From: Arthrobacter antibioticus
GTDB taxonomy: Bacteria; Actinomycetota; Actinomycetes; Actinomycetales; Micrococcaceae
DNA length: 64,000 nt
Direction of reading: 5' to 3'
NCBI RefSeq assembly: GCF_030063205.1
Contig: NZ_JASISQ010000002.1
Coordinates: 186,001 to 250,000 of the forward strand
This document shows positions 1 to 8,535 of this stretch, piece by piece. Positions within the stretch are counted from its first letter, which is position 1; each line of letters starts with the position of its first letter. A program made the position numbers and the translations under genes. Below the pieces are notes generated by a model, which was not told the DNA's origin, did no database searches, and saw only the letters and a list, made by a program, of their open reading frames with translations.

Positions 1-623
1 TGTTCAACTCACTGCTGCAGATCCTTGAAGATGGCCGTCTCACAGACAGCCAGGGCAGGGTTGTGGACTTCAAGAACACCATCATCATCATGACCACGAA
101 CTTGGGCACGCGCGATATTTCCAAGTCGATCGCCACCGGGTTCCAGTCAGGTTCAGATACTCAGACCGGTTACAACCGGATGCGAGCACGGGTAACAGAG
201 GAGCTCAAGCAGCACTTCCGCCCCGAGTTCCTGAACCGTGTTGATGACGTAGTGGTCTTCCCGCAGCTCACCCAGGATGAGATCATCGAGATCGTTGACC
301 TGATGATTGCACGTTTGGAGTCTCGTCTTGCAGATAAAGGTATGGGCATTGAGCTCACACCGGCAGCCAAGATTTTGCTCGCCACCAAGGGCTACGACCC
401 CGCTATGGGTGCACGGCCGCTGCGCCGCACCATCCAGCGCGAGATCGAAGATCACCTCTCCGAGAAGATCCTGTTCGGGGAACTCAAGGATGGCGACATT
501 GTCACCGTGGACGTTGAAGGCGAAGGTGACGAGGCAAAATTCACTTTTGTGGGCGCAACCAAACCGAATGTTCCGGAGGCCATCACTGCCTCAGCTGAAG
601 CAATCGATGTAGTAAAGCACTAA
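1..623 (+). CDS. clpC: ClpC-type AAA+ unfoldase, C-terminal part (5' end outside window)
   Basis: Only the last ~206 residues are present; the frame is open from the first bases. ClpC is the ATP-driven unfoldase that feeds substrates to the ClpP1P2 protease in the actinobacterial cytoplasm. Visible are the end of the second AAA+ module, with an LTDSQGR stretch before the sensor-1 segment (MTTNLG), the arginine-finger region RPEFLNRVDD, and the sensor-2 motif GARPLRR, followed by the D2 small domain and an acidic tail. Its position near mutY, disA and radA agrees with the arrangement I recall around clpC1 in Mycobacterium. ClpB was considered, but the local sequence and short tail fit ClpC better. 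Confidence 0.95.
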   Translation, partial: FNSLLQILEDGRLTDSQGRVVDFKNTIIIMTTNLGTRDISKSIATGFQSGSDTQTGYNRMRARVTEELKQHFRPEFLNRVDDVVVFPQLTQDEIIEIVDLMIARLESRLADKGMGIELTPAAKILLATKGYDPAMGARPLRRTIQREIEDHLSEKILFGELKDGDIVTVDVEGEGDEAKFTFVGATKPNVPEAITASAEAIDVVKH

Positions 624-643
624 AGCACCAAAGTACAGCGAAG

Positions 644-677
644 GGCGCATGACCTGAATGGGTTGTGCGCCTTTTTT
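644..677 (+). terminator. Rho-independent terminator after clpC
   Basis: Inverted repeat GGCGCA/TGCGCC with a 16-nt loop, directly followed by six T residues, 20 nt after the clpC stop codon. Confidence 0.8.
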
Positions 678-737
678 GCGTGCTGGTTTATTACGCAGGC
701 CGGATTTGCGACGTCGAAAAACTCCGGCCAAGGGTCA

Positions 738-743
738 TAGACT
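738..743 (+). promoter_or_regulatory. Probable leaderless -10 box of argA
   Basis: TAGACT fits TANNNT. It lies 6 nt before the GTG at 750 and 3 nt before the ATG at 747, and no Shine-Dalgarno is visible. The spacing suggests transcription starting at the GTG itself. Confidence 0.5.
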
Positions 744-746
744 GAA

Positions 747-1301
747 ATGGTGACTACCAATACCTCCAACCCAGCTATTTCACTGCGGGCCGCCCGCACT
801 TCCGACGTTCATGCCATCAAGGAACTTGTGGCGCCCTTGGCGGAAAAACGAATCTTGATTTCCAAAGAATCAGTCACCTACTTTGAAGCTATCCAGGAAT
901 TTCTTATCGCTGAGGTTGACGGGAAGATCGTTGGCTGCGGGGCGTTACACGTCATGTGGGAAGATTTGGCGGAAATCCGCACATTGGCCACCGATGATGG
1001 ATGGCGAGGGCATGGGGTTGGCCGGGCGCTGGTTGATCAACTACTTGCAAACGCTCAAGAGTTGGGTGTGGGACGGGTATTTTGCCTGACCTTTGAGGTG
1101 GACTTTTTTCTTCGCAACGGATTCGCAGTCATGGCCGACCAAAGTGTTGTGGACCCTGCTGTTTATTCTGAACTGTTGCGCTCGGCAGATGAGGGTATTG
1201 CCGAGTTCCTTGACCTGGCTAGGGTCAAGCCCAACACTTTAGGCAACACACGCATGATCCGGACCCTTCCGGCCTTACCAGCAGGGAACTCTCCGGGGTA
1301 A
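747..1301 (+). CDS. argA: Amino-acid N-acetyltransferase (short actinobacterial ArgA type)
   Basis: A 184-residue GNAT protein. From memory it resembles mycobacterial Rv2747 closely: RRARTSDV-like N-terminus, a YFEAIQEF segment, GCGALHVMWEDLAEIRT, the acetyl-CoA loop GHGVGRALV (around residue 90), and VFCLTFEVDFFLRNGF followed by EFLDLARVKPNTLGN. These short ArgA enzymes acetylate glutamate/glutamine with acetyl-CoA as the first step of arginine synthesis and lack the kinase-like domain of the long NAGS. The TANNNT box at 738–743 argues for leaderless start at GTG 750 rather than ATG 747. It stands alone between the clpC terminator and dhaK; no arg genes are near. Confidence 0.85.
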   Translation: MVTTNTSNPAISLRAARTSDVHAIKELVAPLAEKRILISKESVTYFEAIQEFLIAEVDGKIVGCGALHVMWEDLAEIRTLATDDGWRGHGVGRALVDQLLANAQELGVGRVFCLTFEVDFFLRNGFAVMADQSVVDPAVYSELLRSADEGIAEFLDLARVKPNTLGNTRMIRTLPALPAGNSPG

Positions 1302-1368
1302 GGTTCGGATGGGAGCCAGACTGAAACTGGTTTGCCATTCACCGCTGTGCGATTCGGAAGGTTTTGCC

Positions 1369-2370
1369 TTGAAAAAGCTCATCAATGATCCCAAAACAGT
1401 TGTCGATGAATCTGTGGAGGGGTTTGGTCAGGCCCACGCAGACCATGTAAAAGTTCATCCGGACCCGTTGTTCATTACGCGCAAAGATGCGCCCAGGGAG
1501 GGCAAGGTTGGCCTGGTCTCCGGTGGCGGTAGCGGGCATGAGCCCTTGCACGCCGGGTATGTTGGTTACGGCATGTTGGATGCGGCAGTGCCGGGGGCCA
1601 TGTTCACCTCGCCCACGCCGGATGCGATCATTCCGGCAACCCTCGCAGCGAACGCGGGTGCCGGCGTCGTCCATATTGTGAAGAACTACACCGGTGACGT
1701 ACTTAATTTTGAGACGGCGGCGGAAATGGCTGAAGCTGAAGGTGTCTTGGTGCGCACCATTTTAGTGAACGACGACGTAGCCGTGGAAGATTCGCTGTAC
1801 ACGGCTGGCCGGCGCGGGGTTGCGGGCACGGTTCTTGTAGAGAAGATCGCCGGGGCAGCCGCGGAACGCGGAGACGATCTGGACGCCGTCGCAGCTATTG
1901 GTAACAGGGTCAATGATAATGTGCGCAGCATGGGGGTCGCACTATCAGCGTGCACAGTCCCGCACGCGGGTGTCCCCAGTTTTGAGCTGGCAGAGGACGA
2001 GATTGAGATAGGTATTGGCATCCATGGGGAACCGGGCCGGCACAAAATACCGATGGAGAATGCGGACGGGATCACCGAAAGACTGCTTGAACCCATTCTG
2101 GCCGACCTCAAGCCAAAAGCGGGGGATAAAGTACTGCTGTTCGTCAACGGGATGGGTGGTACACCAACAAGCGAGCTTTACATCGTTTACCGCCATGCTG
2201 CCAAAGTTCTGGCGCAGGCCGGTCTGGTGGTTGAACGCTCACTGGTGGGCAACTACATCACGGCCCTTGAAATGCAGGGCTGTTCCATCACAGTGCTTCG
2301 GCTGGATGATGAAATGACCAAACTATGGGACGCTCCGGTGAACACGCCGGCACTGCGTTGGGGGATGTAA
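1369..2370 (+). CDS. dhaK: Dihydroxyacetone kinase subunit DhaK (substrate-binding)
   Basis: PTS-dependent dihydroxyacetone kinase subunit, 333 residues, close to E. coli DhaK in length. The start is TTG at 1369, preceded by GGAAG eight bases upstream; the protein then begins MKKLINDPKTVVDES, as family members do. An upstream ATG at 1309 would add 20 residues not seen in the family. Landmarks are SGGGSGHEPLHAGY, TSPTPD, IVKNYTGDVLNFE, DDVAVEDSLYTAGRRGVAGTV and H219 in IGIGIHGEPG, the histidine that binds dihydroxyacetone covalently as a hemiaminal. First gene of dhaKLM; it presents substrate to ADP-loaded DhaL. Confidence 0.97.
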   Translation: MKKLINDPKTVVDESVEGFGQAHADHVKVHPDPLFITRKDAPREGKVGLVSGGGSGHEPLHAGYVGYGMLDAAVPGAMFTSPTPDAIIPATLAANAGAGVVHIVKNYTGDVLNFETAAEMAEAEGVLVRTILVNDDVAVEDSLYTAGRRGVAGTVLVEKIAGAAAERGDDLDAVAAIGNRVNDNVRSMGVALSACTVPHAGVPSFELAEDEIEIGIGIHGEPGRHKIPMENADGITERLLEPILADLKPKAGDKVLLFVNGMGGTPTSELYIVYRHAAKVLAQAGLVVERSLVGNYITALEMQGCSITVLRLDDEMTKLWDAPVNTPALRWGM

Positions 2371-3018
2371 ATGTCAGAGACAACACTTGATGTGGCGTGG
2401 GCCGTGGACTGGCTCCGCCGCAGTGCAGCAGTAGTGGGCGAAAACCGGGTGGCACTGAGTGAGCTGGACAGGGCCATTGGAGATGGAGACCACGGCGAAA
2501 ATATGGATCGTGGATTCAGTGCCATCCTCCAAAAGCTGGACGCCGAGCCTCCTGCCACGCCGGGAGCTGCATTCAAGCTTGCTGCCATGACCTTGATGTC
2601 CAAGGTGGGCGGGGCGGCCGGACCGTTGTTTGGCACAGCCTTCCTGCGCGCGGCAACCGCAGTGGGGGATGCCACTGCTATTGATTCCGGCATGCTTGCT
2701 GCGGCACTGGGAGCTGCCCGCGATGGAGTTGTTGCCCGCGGCAAGGCTGCTGTGGGAGAGAAAACGATGATCGATGCCTGGAGCCCCGCCGTGGATGCGG
2801 CAGCAGCTGCTTCCTCTGCCGGGGCTTCGCCGGCGGTGTTGCTGGAGAACGCTGCCGCGGCGGCCGAAGCCGGCGCAGTATCTACCGACCCGCTGATCGC
2901 GCGAAAGGGGCGGGCCAGCTATTTGGGGGAGCGGGCAATCGGGCATAGGGATCCCGGAGCGGCCTCGTCGGCGCTCATTTTGCGTGCTGCAGCGCAAGCG
3001 GCAGGGGTTAGCGCATGA
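2371..3018 (+). CDS. dhaL: Dihydroxyacetone kinase subunit DhaL (nucleotide-binding)
   Basis: A 215-residue all-helical ADP-binding subunit. It carries the metal/ADP-coordinating DGDHG motif at residues 38–42, then the conserved MDRGF and MSKVGGAAGPLFGTAFLRAA segments. DhaL keeps its ADP bound; the ADP is rephosphorylated to ATP by DhaM and then phosphorylates the dihydroxyacetone held by DhaK. The ATG immediately follows the dhaK stop (no gap), with a GGGGGA purine tract in the dhaK end serving as ribosome binding site. Confidence 0.96.
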   Translation: MSETTLDVAWAVDWLRRSAAVVGENRVALSELDRAIGDGDHGENMDRGFSAILQKLDAEPPATPGAAFKLAAMTLMSKVGGAAGPLFGTAFLRAATAVGDATAIDSGMLAAALGAARDGVVARGKAAVGEKTMIDAWSPAVDAAAAASSAGASPAVLLENAAAAAEAGAVSTDPLIARKGRASYLGERAIGHRDPGAASSALILRAAAQAAGVSA

Positions 3019-3701
3019 ACGTTGGATTAGTGATCATCTCGCACAGCGCCCAGCTAGCTGCCGGGGTGGTTGAGTTGGCCGCCCAGATGGCCCCGAATGT
3101 TGTTCTGGTTCCTGCCGGCGGCATGGACGACGGCGGCATTGGAACTTCCCTGGAAAAGGTCATGACGGCGCTGTCGCGAGCAGATACCGGCAGTGGTGCC
3201 GTGGTGCTGACCGACCTAGGGTCAGCCGTTATGACTGCCGAAGCGGCTCTTGAGTTCATGGGCAACCCCGAGGAGCTAAAACTGGCAGAGGCTCCATTAG
3301 TGGAGGGTGCGGTTGCAGCCGCCGTAGCGGCTGAATCGGGCGCCTCCCTAGCCGATGTATGTAAAGCCGCTGAGACGGCGTTGCAACCAAGCGCGGTGGC
3401 AACGCTGCCAGCGGAGGAAAACGGTTCGGATCTAGATGGTGATGGCGCAGTAAGTGCCGTTCTGACATTGCTGAACCCGATGGGCTTGCATGCACGGCCG
3501 GCTGCGGTCTTAGCGGGAAAGTTGGGTGCCATGGATGTTCAGATCGATATCAACGATGTGGATGGCCAATCGGTCATGATGCTGATGACCCTGGGCGCAG
3601 GGCAGGGGACCGAGCTGAACGTTTCTGCCACTGGACCGGATGCGCAGCGTGCGGTTGATCTGGTGCGCAGCGAAGTTGCCGCTGGTTTCGGAGAGCTCTG
3701 A
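3015..3701 (+). CDS. dhaM: DhaM phosphotransferase: EIIA-mannose-like plus HPr domain
   Basis: 228 residues with two domains. The N-terminal EIIA(Man)-like domain (about 1–130) has phospho-acceptor H10 in VIISHSAQLAAGV; the C-terminal HPr domain (about 145–228) has H159 in GLHARPA and a GQSVMMLMTLGAGQG segment matching the HPr serine region. It passes phosphate from Enzyme I to the ADP on DhaL. The partial Enzyme I domain of E. coli DhaM is absent, so a free Enzyme I is needed; a ptsI gene lies at 23.2–24.9 kb. The ATG overlaps the dhaL stop by 4 nt, indicating translational coupling. Confidence 0.95.
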   Translation: MNVGLVIISHSAQLAAGVVELAAQMAPNVVLVPAGGMDDGGIGTSLEKVMTALSRADTGSGAVVLTDLGSAVMTAEAALEFMGNPEELKLAEAPLVEGAVAAAVAAESGASLADVCKAAETALQPSAVATLPAEENGSDLDGDGAVSAVLTLLNPMGLHARPAAVLAGKLGAMDVQIDINDVDGQSVMMLMTLGAGQGTELNVSATGPDAQRAVDLVRSEVAAGFGEL

Positions 3702-3732
3702 GGGCCCGCTTTCCAGGGGAGAATTTTTTCTT

Positions 3733-3770
3733 GCTCCTGATCCCCCGTCTTTACTGGGGGGATCAGGAGC
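3733..3770. terminator. Strong hairpin between convergent dhaM and mutY
   Basis: Perfect 14-bp arms (GCTCCTGATCCCCC/GGGGGATCAGGAGC) around a 10-nt loop lie between two converging genes. The flanks are T-rich before and A-rich after, so neither strand has a clean U-tract after the stem. Probably a bidirectional transcript end, possibly only a 3' processing hairpin. Confidence 0.55.
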
Positions 3771-3785
3771 AAAAGGAGAGTCAGG

Positions 3786-4694
3786 TCAATGCGGTAGGTG
3801 ATAGCCGGCGTCGGAGAGCTCTGCCAAACCATCTGCCACCAGCCCGGTTAGGGCACGTTGCAGCTGGGGGGCGTGTGTGTTCAAACTATGTAGCTTGCTT
3901 AACTCGGAACCGACCTCAGCATGCACCAAGGCTGCCGCCGCGTCCCAGAAGAGATCCGCGTGCACCGGGGAGCTTGCGGCGCGCAGCACGGCCATGACCG
4001 CGCCACGAACTTGCCTGTCGGTGCCTGCCCAAGGCTGCCCCTTGGGAATGTATGTGGGTTCGGGCTGGCCGGCCGCGATCCAAGCACACTTATCTAACAC
4101 CGGGCAACTCTGGCACTTTGGATTGCGGGCAGTGCAAATTAGTGCACCCAACTCCATCACACCCGCATTCCAGAGCACCGATTCTTGGGTGTCTTGGGGC
4201 AGCAGCTTAGTGGCCAAAGCCATCTCGGCAGCTGTGAGAGTGGGCGCCGGCAGGGCTTGTCCAATAACGAGCCGGGCGTGTACACGGCGGATATTTGTAT
4301 CAACAACTGTGCTCCGCTGACCGAAAGCGAAGGCGGCAACTGCGGCGGCCGTGTAGGTGCCCACGCCTGGAAGGGCTAACAGTTCCGCGTAGGTACCTGG
4401 CACGGCACCATTGTGCTGTTGAACAATCTGTTGCGCGGCGGAATGCAATCGCAGTGCTCTGCGTGGATAACCTAGTTTGCCCCAGGCGCGAAGCACATCA
4501 GCTGCGGGTGCGGCGGCGAAATCAGAAGGGGTGGGCCAGCGCTCCAACCACTGCTCCCACACTGGCCGTACCCTCACTACGGGAGTCTGTTGGAGCATTA
4601 TTTCACTGACAAAGATTCCCCACGCTGAACAATCCCCACGCCACGGCAGGTCTCTAGCCTCGCGGCTGAACCACTCCTGGATTTCTTTGTACAC
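3786..4694 (-). CDS. mutY: Adenine DNA glycosylase MutY
   Basis: 302 residues from a GTG start at 4694, chosen because AAGGAG sits 5 nt upstream and the protein then starts just before the conserved DLPWR. Longer readings to 4778 lack a ribosome site. MutY removes adenine mispaired with 8-oxoguanine. Visible: catalytic Glu31 (SEIMLQQT), helix-hairpin-helix LPGVGTYTAAAV, catalytic Asp132 (VVDTNIRRV) and the four [4Fe-4S] cysteines C187-X6-C194-X2-C197-X5-C203. The C-terminus is short (about 100 residues after the cluster), as in actinobacterial MutY. Part of the radA/disA/mutY neighbourhood. Confidence 0.95.
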   Translation of the reverse strand: MYKEIQEWFSREARDLPWRGDCSAWGIFVSEIMLQQTPVVRVRPVWEQWLERWPTPSDFAAAPAADVLRAWGKLGYPRRALRLHSAAQQIVQQHNGAVPGTYAELLALPGVGTYTAAAVAAFAFGQRSTVVDTNIRRVHARLVIGQALPAPTLTAAEMALATKLLPQDTQESVLWNAGVMELGALICTARNPKCQSCPVLDKCAWIAAGQPEPTYIPKGQPWAGTDRQVRGAVMAVLRAASSPVHADLFWDAAAALVHAEVGSELSKLHSLNTHAPQLQRALTGLVADGLAELSDAGYHLPH

Positions 4695-4886
4695 CCAAAC
4701 TCCTTGTAGCTTGCTGTTTCTCATGTCGCTGCTGGTGGATACCATGGCGCAGTGGCAGTTCCACTGTAGATTACCCACGGCTCAGTGGCGCCCAGGCCGC
4801 CTCATCATGCGGGCTGGGCGCTGCGTTGATCCATCCCACGACATCATTTGGCGGCGTGGTTAGCGATGGGTGGAGCACGATTTAGA

Positions 4887-4892
4887 TAAGCT
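4887..4892 (+). promoter_or_regulatory. Probable leaderless -10 box
   Basis: TAAGCT (TANNNT) lies 6 nt before the GTG at 4899, a typical leaderless spacing. Confidence 0.45.
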
Positions 4893-4898
4893 GAGGAT

Positions 4899-5552
4899 GT
4901 GGGAACAAAAGGGAAGTCCGGAGCGGGCAGGGGTCCTTCCTCCGCGCCTCGATCCAAACCCAGAGTTTCGGCCAAAGTGTACCGACGGCGCCGGTTGGTG
5001 GCTCTTATTTTGCTGATGGGCGTCATTGTTGGACTTGTTGTTGGTGGGTTCTTCATCGCGGGCTTGCTTGGAACAGGCAGCAGTACCCAGGATTCCCCCG
5101 GCCTCGATTCAGGCACAGCGAATCCGAAGAGTGCGCCGAAACCCGGCACACCGCCGTCGGCCGTTTGCGATGAAGCTGGCATCAAGGTAACGGCCGCTGT
5201 AGATAAACCGGCCTACGGGCCGGAGGAAACACCTATTCTGACATTGCAGGTGACAAACTCCGGCAAAACATCTTGCGATATCAACGTGGGAACAAGCCAA
5301 ATGGAGTATCAAATCACCAGCGGAGATGACATCATCTTCAACTCCAGGAACTGCCAGCTGGATCCGAGTGATCTGGTGAAAAACCTCAAACCGGGGGCCT
5401 CAGAGTCAGCGAATTTTGTCTGGAAAGTCAACAGAAACGCACCTGAATGCGCCGAGGTTCAGAGCAAGCCAGGCCGGGGCGGGGCAACCTACATGTTTGT
5501 GGCAACGCTAGGTAAGTGGTCAAGTGAGAAGGTCACCTTCACCTTGCAGTGA
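4899..5552 (+). CDS. Membrane-anchored extracytoplasmic protein (syntenic with Rv3587c)
   Basis: 217 residues: a basic, disordered N-terminus with many Arg/Lys, one transmembrane helix (about 32–57), a Pro/Ser linker, then a β-rich outer domain with LTLQVTNSGKTSCDINVG. Four cysteines (C90, C126, C152, C184) could form two disulfides outside the cell. The function is unknown. It lies between mutY and disA on the opposite strand, the position and polarity I recall for Rv3587c in M. tuberculosis, so it is probably the same conserved family. The start is GTG, possibly leaderless. The fold resembles immunoglobulin-like accessory domains by strand pattern only. Confidence 0.75.
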   Translation: MGTKGKSGAGRGPSSAPRSKPRVSAKVYRRRRLVALILLMGVIVGLVVGGFFIAGLLGTGSSTQDSPGLDSGTANPKSAPKPGTPPSAVCDEAGIKVTAAVDKPAYGPEETPILTLQVTNSGKTSCDINVGTSQMEYQITSGDDIIFNSRNCQLDPSDLVKNLKPGASESANFVWKVNRNAPECAEVQSKPGRGGATYMFVATLGKWSSEKVTFTLQ

Positions 5553-5600
5553 CAGCACTAGTGCGGACCTCTCATTCAAGGCAACGCGTAAGCCTACGGA

Positions 5601-6671
5601 TTAAAGGAAACGGTCCAGCAGGCTGGCTTCTGCAATCCGAGACAGGCCCTCCCGGACATTACGGGCACGAAGTTCGCCAATACCGTCTACCCGCATGAGC
5701 TCATCAATGGTTGCTGCCATCAAATTCTGTAGTCCGCCAAAGTGGTCAACAAGGCGTCCCGCAACTGCGCGCGGAACCGCCTTCAGTCCTGACACCAAGC
5801 GGTACCCACGGGGTTGAATGATGGCGTCGAGTGAGTCGTTTCCACTGGTCAGCCCTACAATTCGCGCAATGAGACTCAGATCGATCAGGTCAGCTTGATC
5901 GATCTCCTGCAGGGCGGCAACGGCACCGTCAACATCGGTTGAGCCGCCGTCTGTGTAATCGCGGATGACCATATCTGCACCCGACCCGCGGGCAGTTGAG
6001 AGTTCTTCCAATTGCAGGGACAGCAAGCGCCCGTCAACACCAAGTTCAAGGACGTATTGGGCAATTTCTTCCGAAATTCTGCGTACCATTTCATGGCGTT
6101 GCAAGGTGACGGCCACGTCGCGAACGGTGACCATCGCCTCAATCTCTAGGGCAGAGAGGGAGTTTGTTACCTGATCCAGGCGGGCTCGGTAACGTTCCAA
6201 GGTGGCCAAAGCCTGGTTAGCGCGGGCCAAGACTTTTTCCGAGCCTTCCAAAACGTAACGCAAGCCATCCACGTACAAGGCAATGATCTGCATGGACTGG
6301 CTCACGGATACAACCGGCACCCCAGTCTGGATGGCGACGCGCTCTGCCGTACGGTGCCGAGTTCCTGATTCCTGAGTTTCAATGCTTGGATCTGGTACCA
6401 GCTGGACGGCGGCACGCAGGATCTTGGTTACGTCCTTATCGCAGACAATGGCGCCGTCCATTTTCGCCAATTCGCGCAAACTTGTGGGAGCAAAATCTAT
6501 GTCAATTTCAAAGCCACCGGAGCACAGGCTCTCAATTGTTTTATCTGAACCAAGCACAATCAGTGCCCCAGTGCGCCCGCGAAGAATCCGTTCCAGCCCG
6601 TCACGCAGGGGTGTCCCCGGTGCGACTCGAGCAAGCGTGGCCTTGAGGGCCTCTTCGGGACTGCGAAGCAT
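5601..6671 (-). CDS. disA: DNA integrity scanning diadenylate cyclase DisA
   Basis: 356 residues, the usual length. DisA makes c-di-AMP from two ATP and slows when it meets branched DNA. The N-terminal DAC domain carries DGA at 72–74 and RHRTAE at 105–110; a helical linker follows, and the C-terminal RuvA-like helix-hairpin-helix domain ends in MRVDGIGELRARNVREGL. The ribosome site AAGGAG lies 5–6 nt before ATG. It follows radA on the same strand after a 315-nt gap; RadA is a known partner and inhibitor of DisA in Bacillus. Confidence 0.97.
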   Translation of the reverse strand: MLRSPEEALKATLARVAPGTPLRDGLERILRGRTGALIVLGSDKTIESLCSGGFEIDIDFAPTSLRELAKMDGAIVCDKDVTKILRAAVQLVPDPSIETQESGTRHRTAERVAIQTGVPVVSVSQSMQIIALYVDGLRYVLEGSEKVLARANQALATLERYRARLDQVTNSLSALEIEAMVTVRDVAVTLQRHEMVRRISEEIAQYVLELGVDGRLLSLQLEELSTARGSGADMVIRDYTDGGSTDVDGAVAALQEIDQADLIDLSLIARIVGLTSGNDSLDAIIQPRGYRLVSGLKAVPRAVAGRLVDHFGGLQNLMAATIDELMRVDGIGELRARNVREGLSRIAEASLLDRFL

Positions 6672-6986
6672 GGAAGCTCCTTCTTTTCACGCACGGGAAT
6701 CCGCGCAGGTATCACTTCCATAATAGTGGGAATTCCGCGTATTTATGGGCTTGCATGCCCAAATGGACAGGGCATCGTGACCGATCTGTGTCTTTTGGGC
6801 TGATACATGGCCATTACTGCTTGGTGTCAGGAGCCGTTAACTCCTCGCCACGCCCCGTCGCCACGCCCCGTAGCCGCACGTTCCGTATCTGGAAACACCG
6901 TAGCTGGAAACCCCGCAACTGGGCACCCCGTGCCAAAGATGAGGAAGCCGTGACGCTCCGAAGGGGCACCACGATGATGGGCAGCG
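6672..6986. other. Intergenic radA–disA region with a short tandem repeat
   Basis: 315 nt with no supported gene. It holds a perfect 13-bp tandem duplication CGCCACGCCCCGT (6846–6858 and 6859–6871), followed by degenerate repeats of a GTAGCTGGAAACCCC type to about 6930. An AT-rich patch near 6715–6725 (TATTAT on the minus strand) could be the -10 of a disA promoter. Nothing else is recognisable. Confidence 0.5.
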
Positions 6987-8396
6987 TTAGATTCGAGGCT
7001 CTGGTGAGCCATGGAGGATGAGTTCAGTGGCTTCGGCGATATGTTCAATCTCCTTTACGGTGAAATCAGGGGGGATGATGCCAGGCCCGGCCGGGCTGCG
7101 AGGGACAAGGGCATAGGAGTACCCAAGCCGGCTGGCCTCGTGAATTCGTTGGTTGATGCCCGGTACCGGGCGTACCTCACCGGCTAGTCCAACCTCACCA
7201 AACGCAACCATCTTGGTATGGACGGGTTTGTTGGTTTTGGCGGAAACTATTGACAGTGCCACGGCCAGATCCATGGCTGGCTCGCTCAACCGGGCCCCGC
7301 CTACTGTTGCCACATAACTGTCGTCAGCATCGAGGCGTAGTCCGGCCCGTTGCTGAAGGACCGCAAGCAGCATGCCAATGCGGGTGGAGTCTAAACCGCT
7401 AACCGTGCGACGGGGCTGGGAACCTAGAGCCGGTGTCAGCAACGCTTGAACCTCAGCCAGCAGTGGGCGGCGGCCTTCCATTGTCACTGTGATGCAGGTT
7501 CCGGACACCGGTTGGGACGTTCTGGAGGTGAAAAGTCCGCTGGGATCGGCAAGCCCCTCAATGCCATCATCGGTCAGATCAAAACAGCCGACCTCGTCAG
7601 TTTGGCCGTATCTGTTTTTCACAGCCCGCAACAGGCGTAATCGGGAGTGACGTTCGCCGTCGAACTGACACACAACATCCACCAGGTGTTCAAGCAGGCG
7701 TGGCCCGGCAATGGAGCCATCCTTTGTGACATGACCAACCAGTAAGGTCGTCATATTCAGACGCTTGGCAGCAGCAATAAGCGAGGCTGCCACCTCACGG
7801 ACCTGTGACACGCCACCAGCACTGCCATCGACCATTGCACTGCTGAAGGTCTGCACAGAGTCCACAATCAACAGAGCCGGTTGCACCGCCTCGACCTGGC
7901 CAAGAGCCGTGCCAAGGTCAGTTTCAGCACTGAGATAAAGAGTGTCCGCAACGGCGCTAATGCGTTCTGCACGCAGCTTCACCTGCGCGGCGGATTCTTC
8001 ACCCGTCAAATAAAGCACTACTTTTGGTTCGCGTCCATGCTCGTTGCGGGCAAATTTAGCTGCCACGTCCAGTAGCAGGGTGGATTTGCCGACGCCGGGT
8101 TCCCCTGCCAGCAGGATTACGGCGCCCGGAACCATGCCACCGCCTAGAACGCGATCGAGCTCGGGGACACCTGTGAGATTGTGGGCGGCGTGAGAGGCAT
8201 CAACTTCGGAGATGAGCTGGGCCGGGCGCACCACTGAAGTGGCCGCTGTTGTCCGCACAACAACTGTCCCGATTTCCTCCAATGTGCCCCACGCCTGACA
8301 CTCGCCACAGCGCCCTACCCATTTGACAGCGCTCCAGCCACATTCGGCACAGCGGAAGTTTTTCCCAGCGTTCGTCTTTGCACTCTTTGTTGCCAT
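6987..8396 (-). CDS. radA: DNA repair protein RadA
   Basis: 469 residues, standard length. Domains in order: C4 zinc finger (C16, C19, C30, C33), RecA-like ATPase with Walker A GEPGVGKST at 98–106, the RadA-specific KNRYG motif at 260–264, and a C-terminal Lon-protease-like domain (AVALSIVSAKTNKPV, GEVGLAGEVRPV). RadA promotes branch migration of recombination intermediates. No Shine-Dalgarno precedes the ATG; a TAGTGT box 6 nt upstream suggests a leaderless mRNA. Confidence 0.97.
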   Translation of the reverse strand: MATKSAKTNAGKNFRCAECGWSAVKWVGRCGECQAWGTLEEIGTVVVRTTAATSVVRPAQLISEVDASHAAHNLTGVPELDRVLGGGMVPGAVILLAGEPGVGKSTLLLDVAAKFARNEHGREPKVVLYLTGEESAAQVKLRAERISAVADTLYLSAETDLGTALGQVEAVQPALLIVDSVQTFSSAMVDGSAGGVSQVREVAASLIAAAKRLNMTTLLVGHVTKDGSIAGPRLLEHLVDVVCQFDGERHSRLRLLRAVKNRYGQTDEVGCFDLTDDGIEGLADPSGLFTSRTSQPVSGTCITVTMEGRRPLLAEVQALLTPALGSQPRRTVSGLDSTRIGMLLAVLQQRAGLRLDADDSYVATVGGARLSEPAMDLAVALSIVSAKTNKPVHTKMVAFGEVGLAGEVRPVPGINQRIHEASRLGYSYALVPRSPAGPGIIPPDFTVKEIEHIAEATELILHGSPEPRI

Positions 8397-8402
8397 GGTT
8401 CA

Positions 8403-8408
8403 ACACTA
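8403..8408 (-). promoter_or_regulatory. Probable leaderless -10 box of radA
   Basis: Minus-strand TAGTGT with a 6-nt spacer to the radA ATG (8396). Confidence 0.5.
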
Positions 8409-8535
8409 TCGCCGGGTACTGACAACGGTATTAGTTGCTGATCGATTCGTTCGCGCGGAGGTGTCATTGTCTCCAATCTCACGAGGGCGGGGTGGCGAGG
8501 GAGAGGGATAGATGAGGGTGGGGTGGTGAGGCTGG

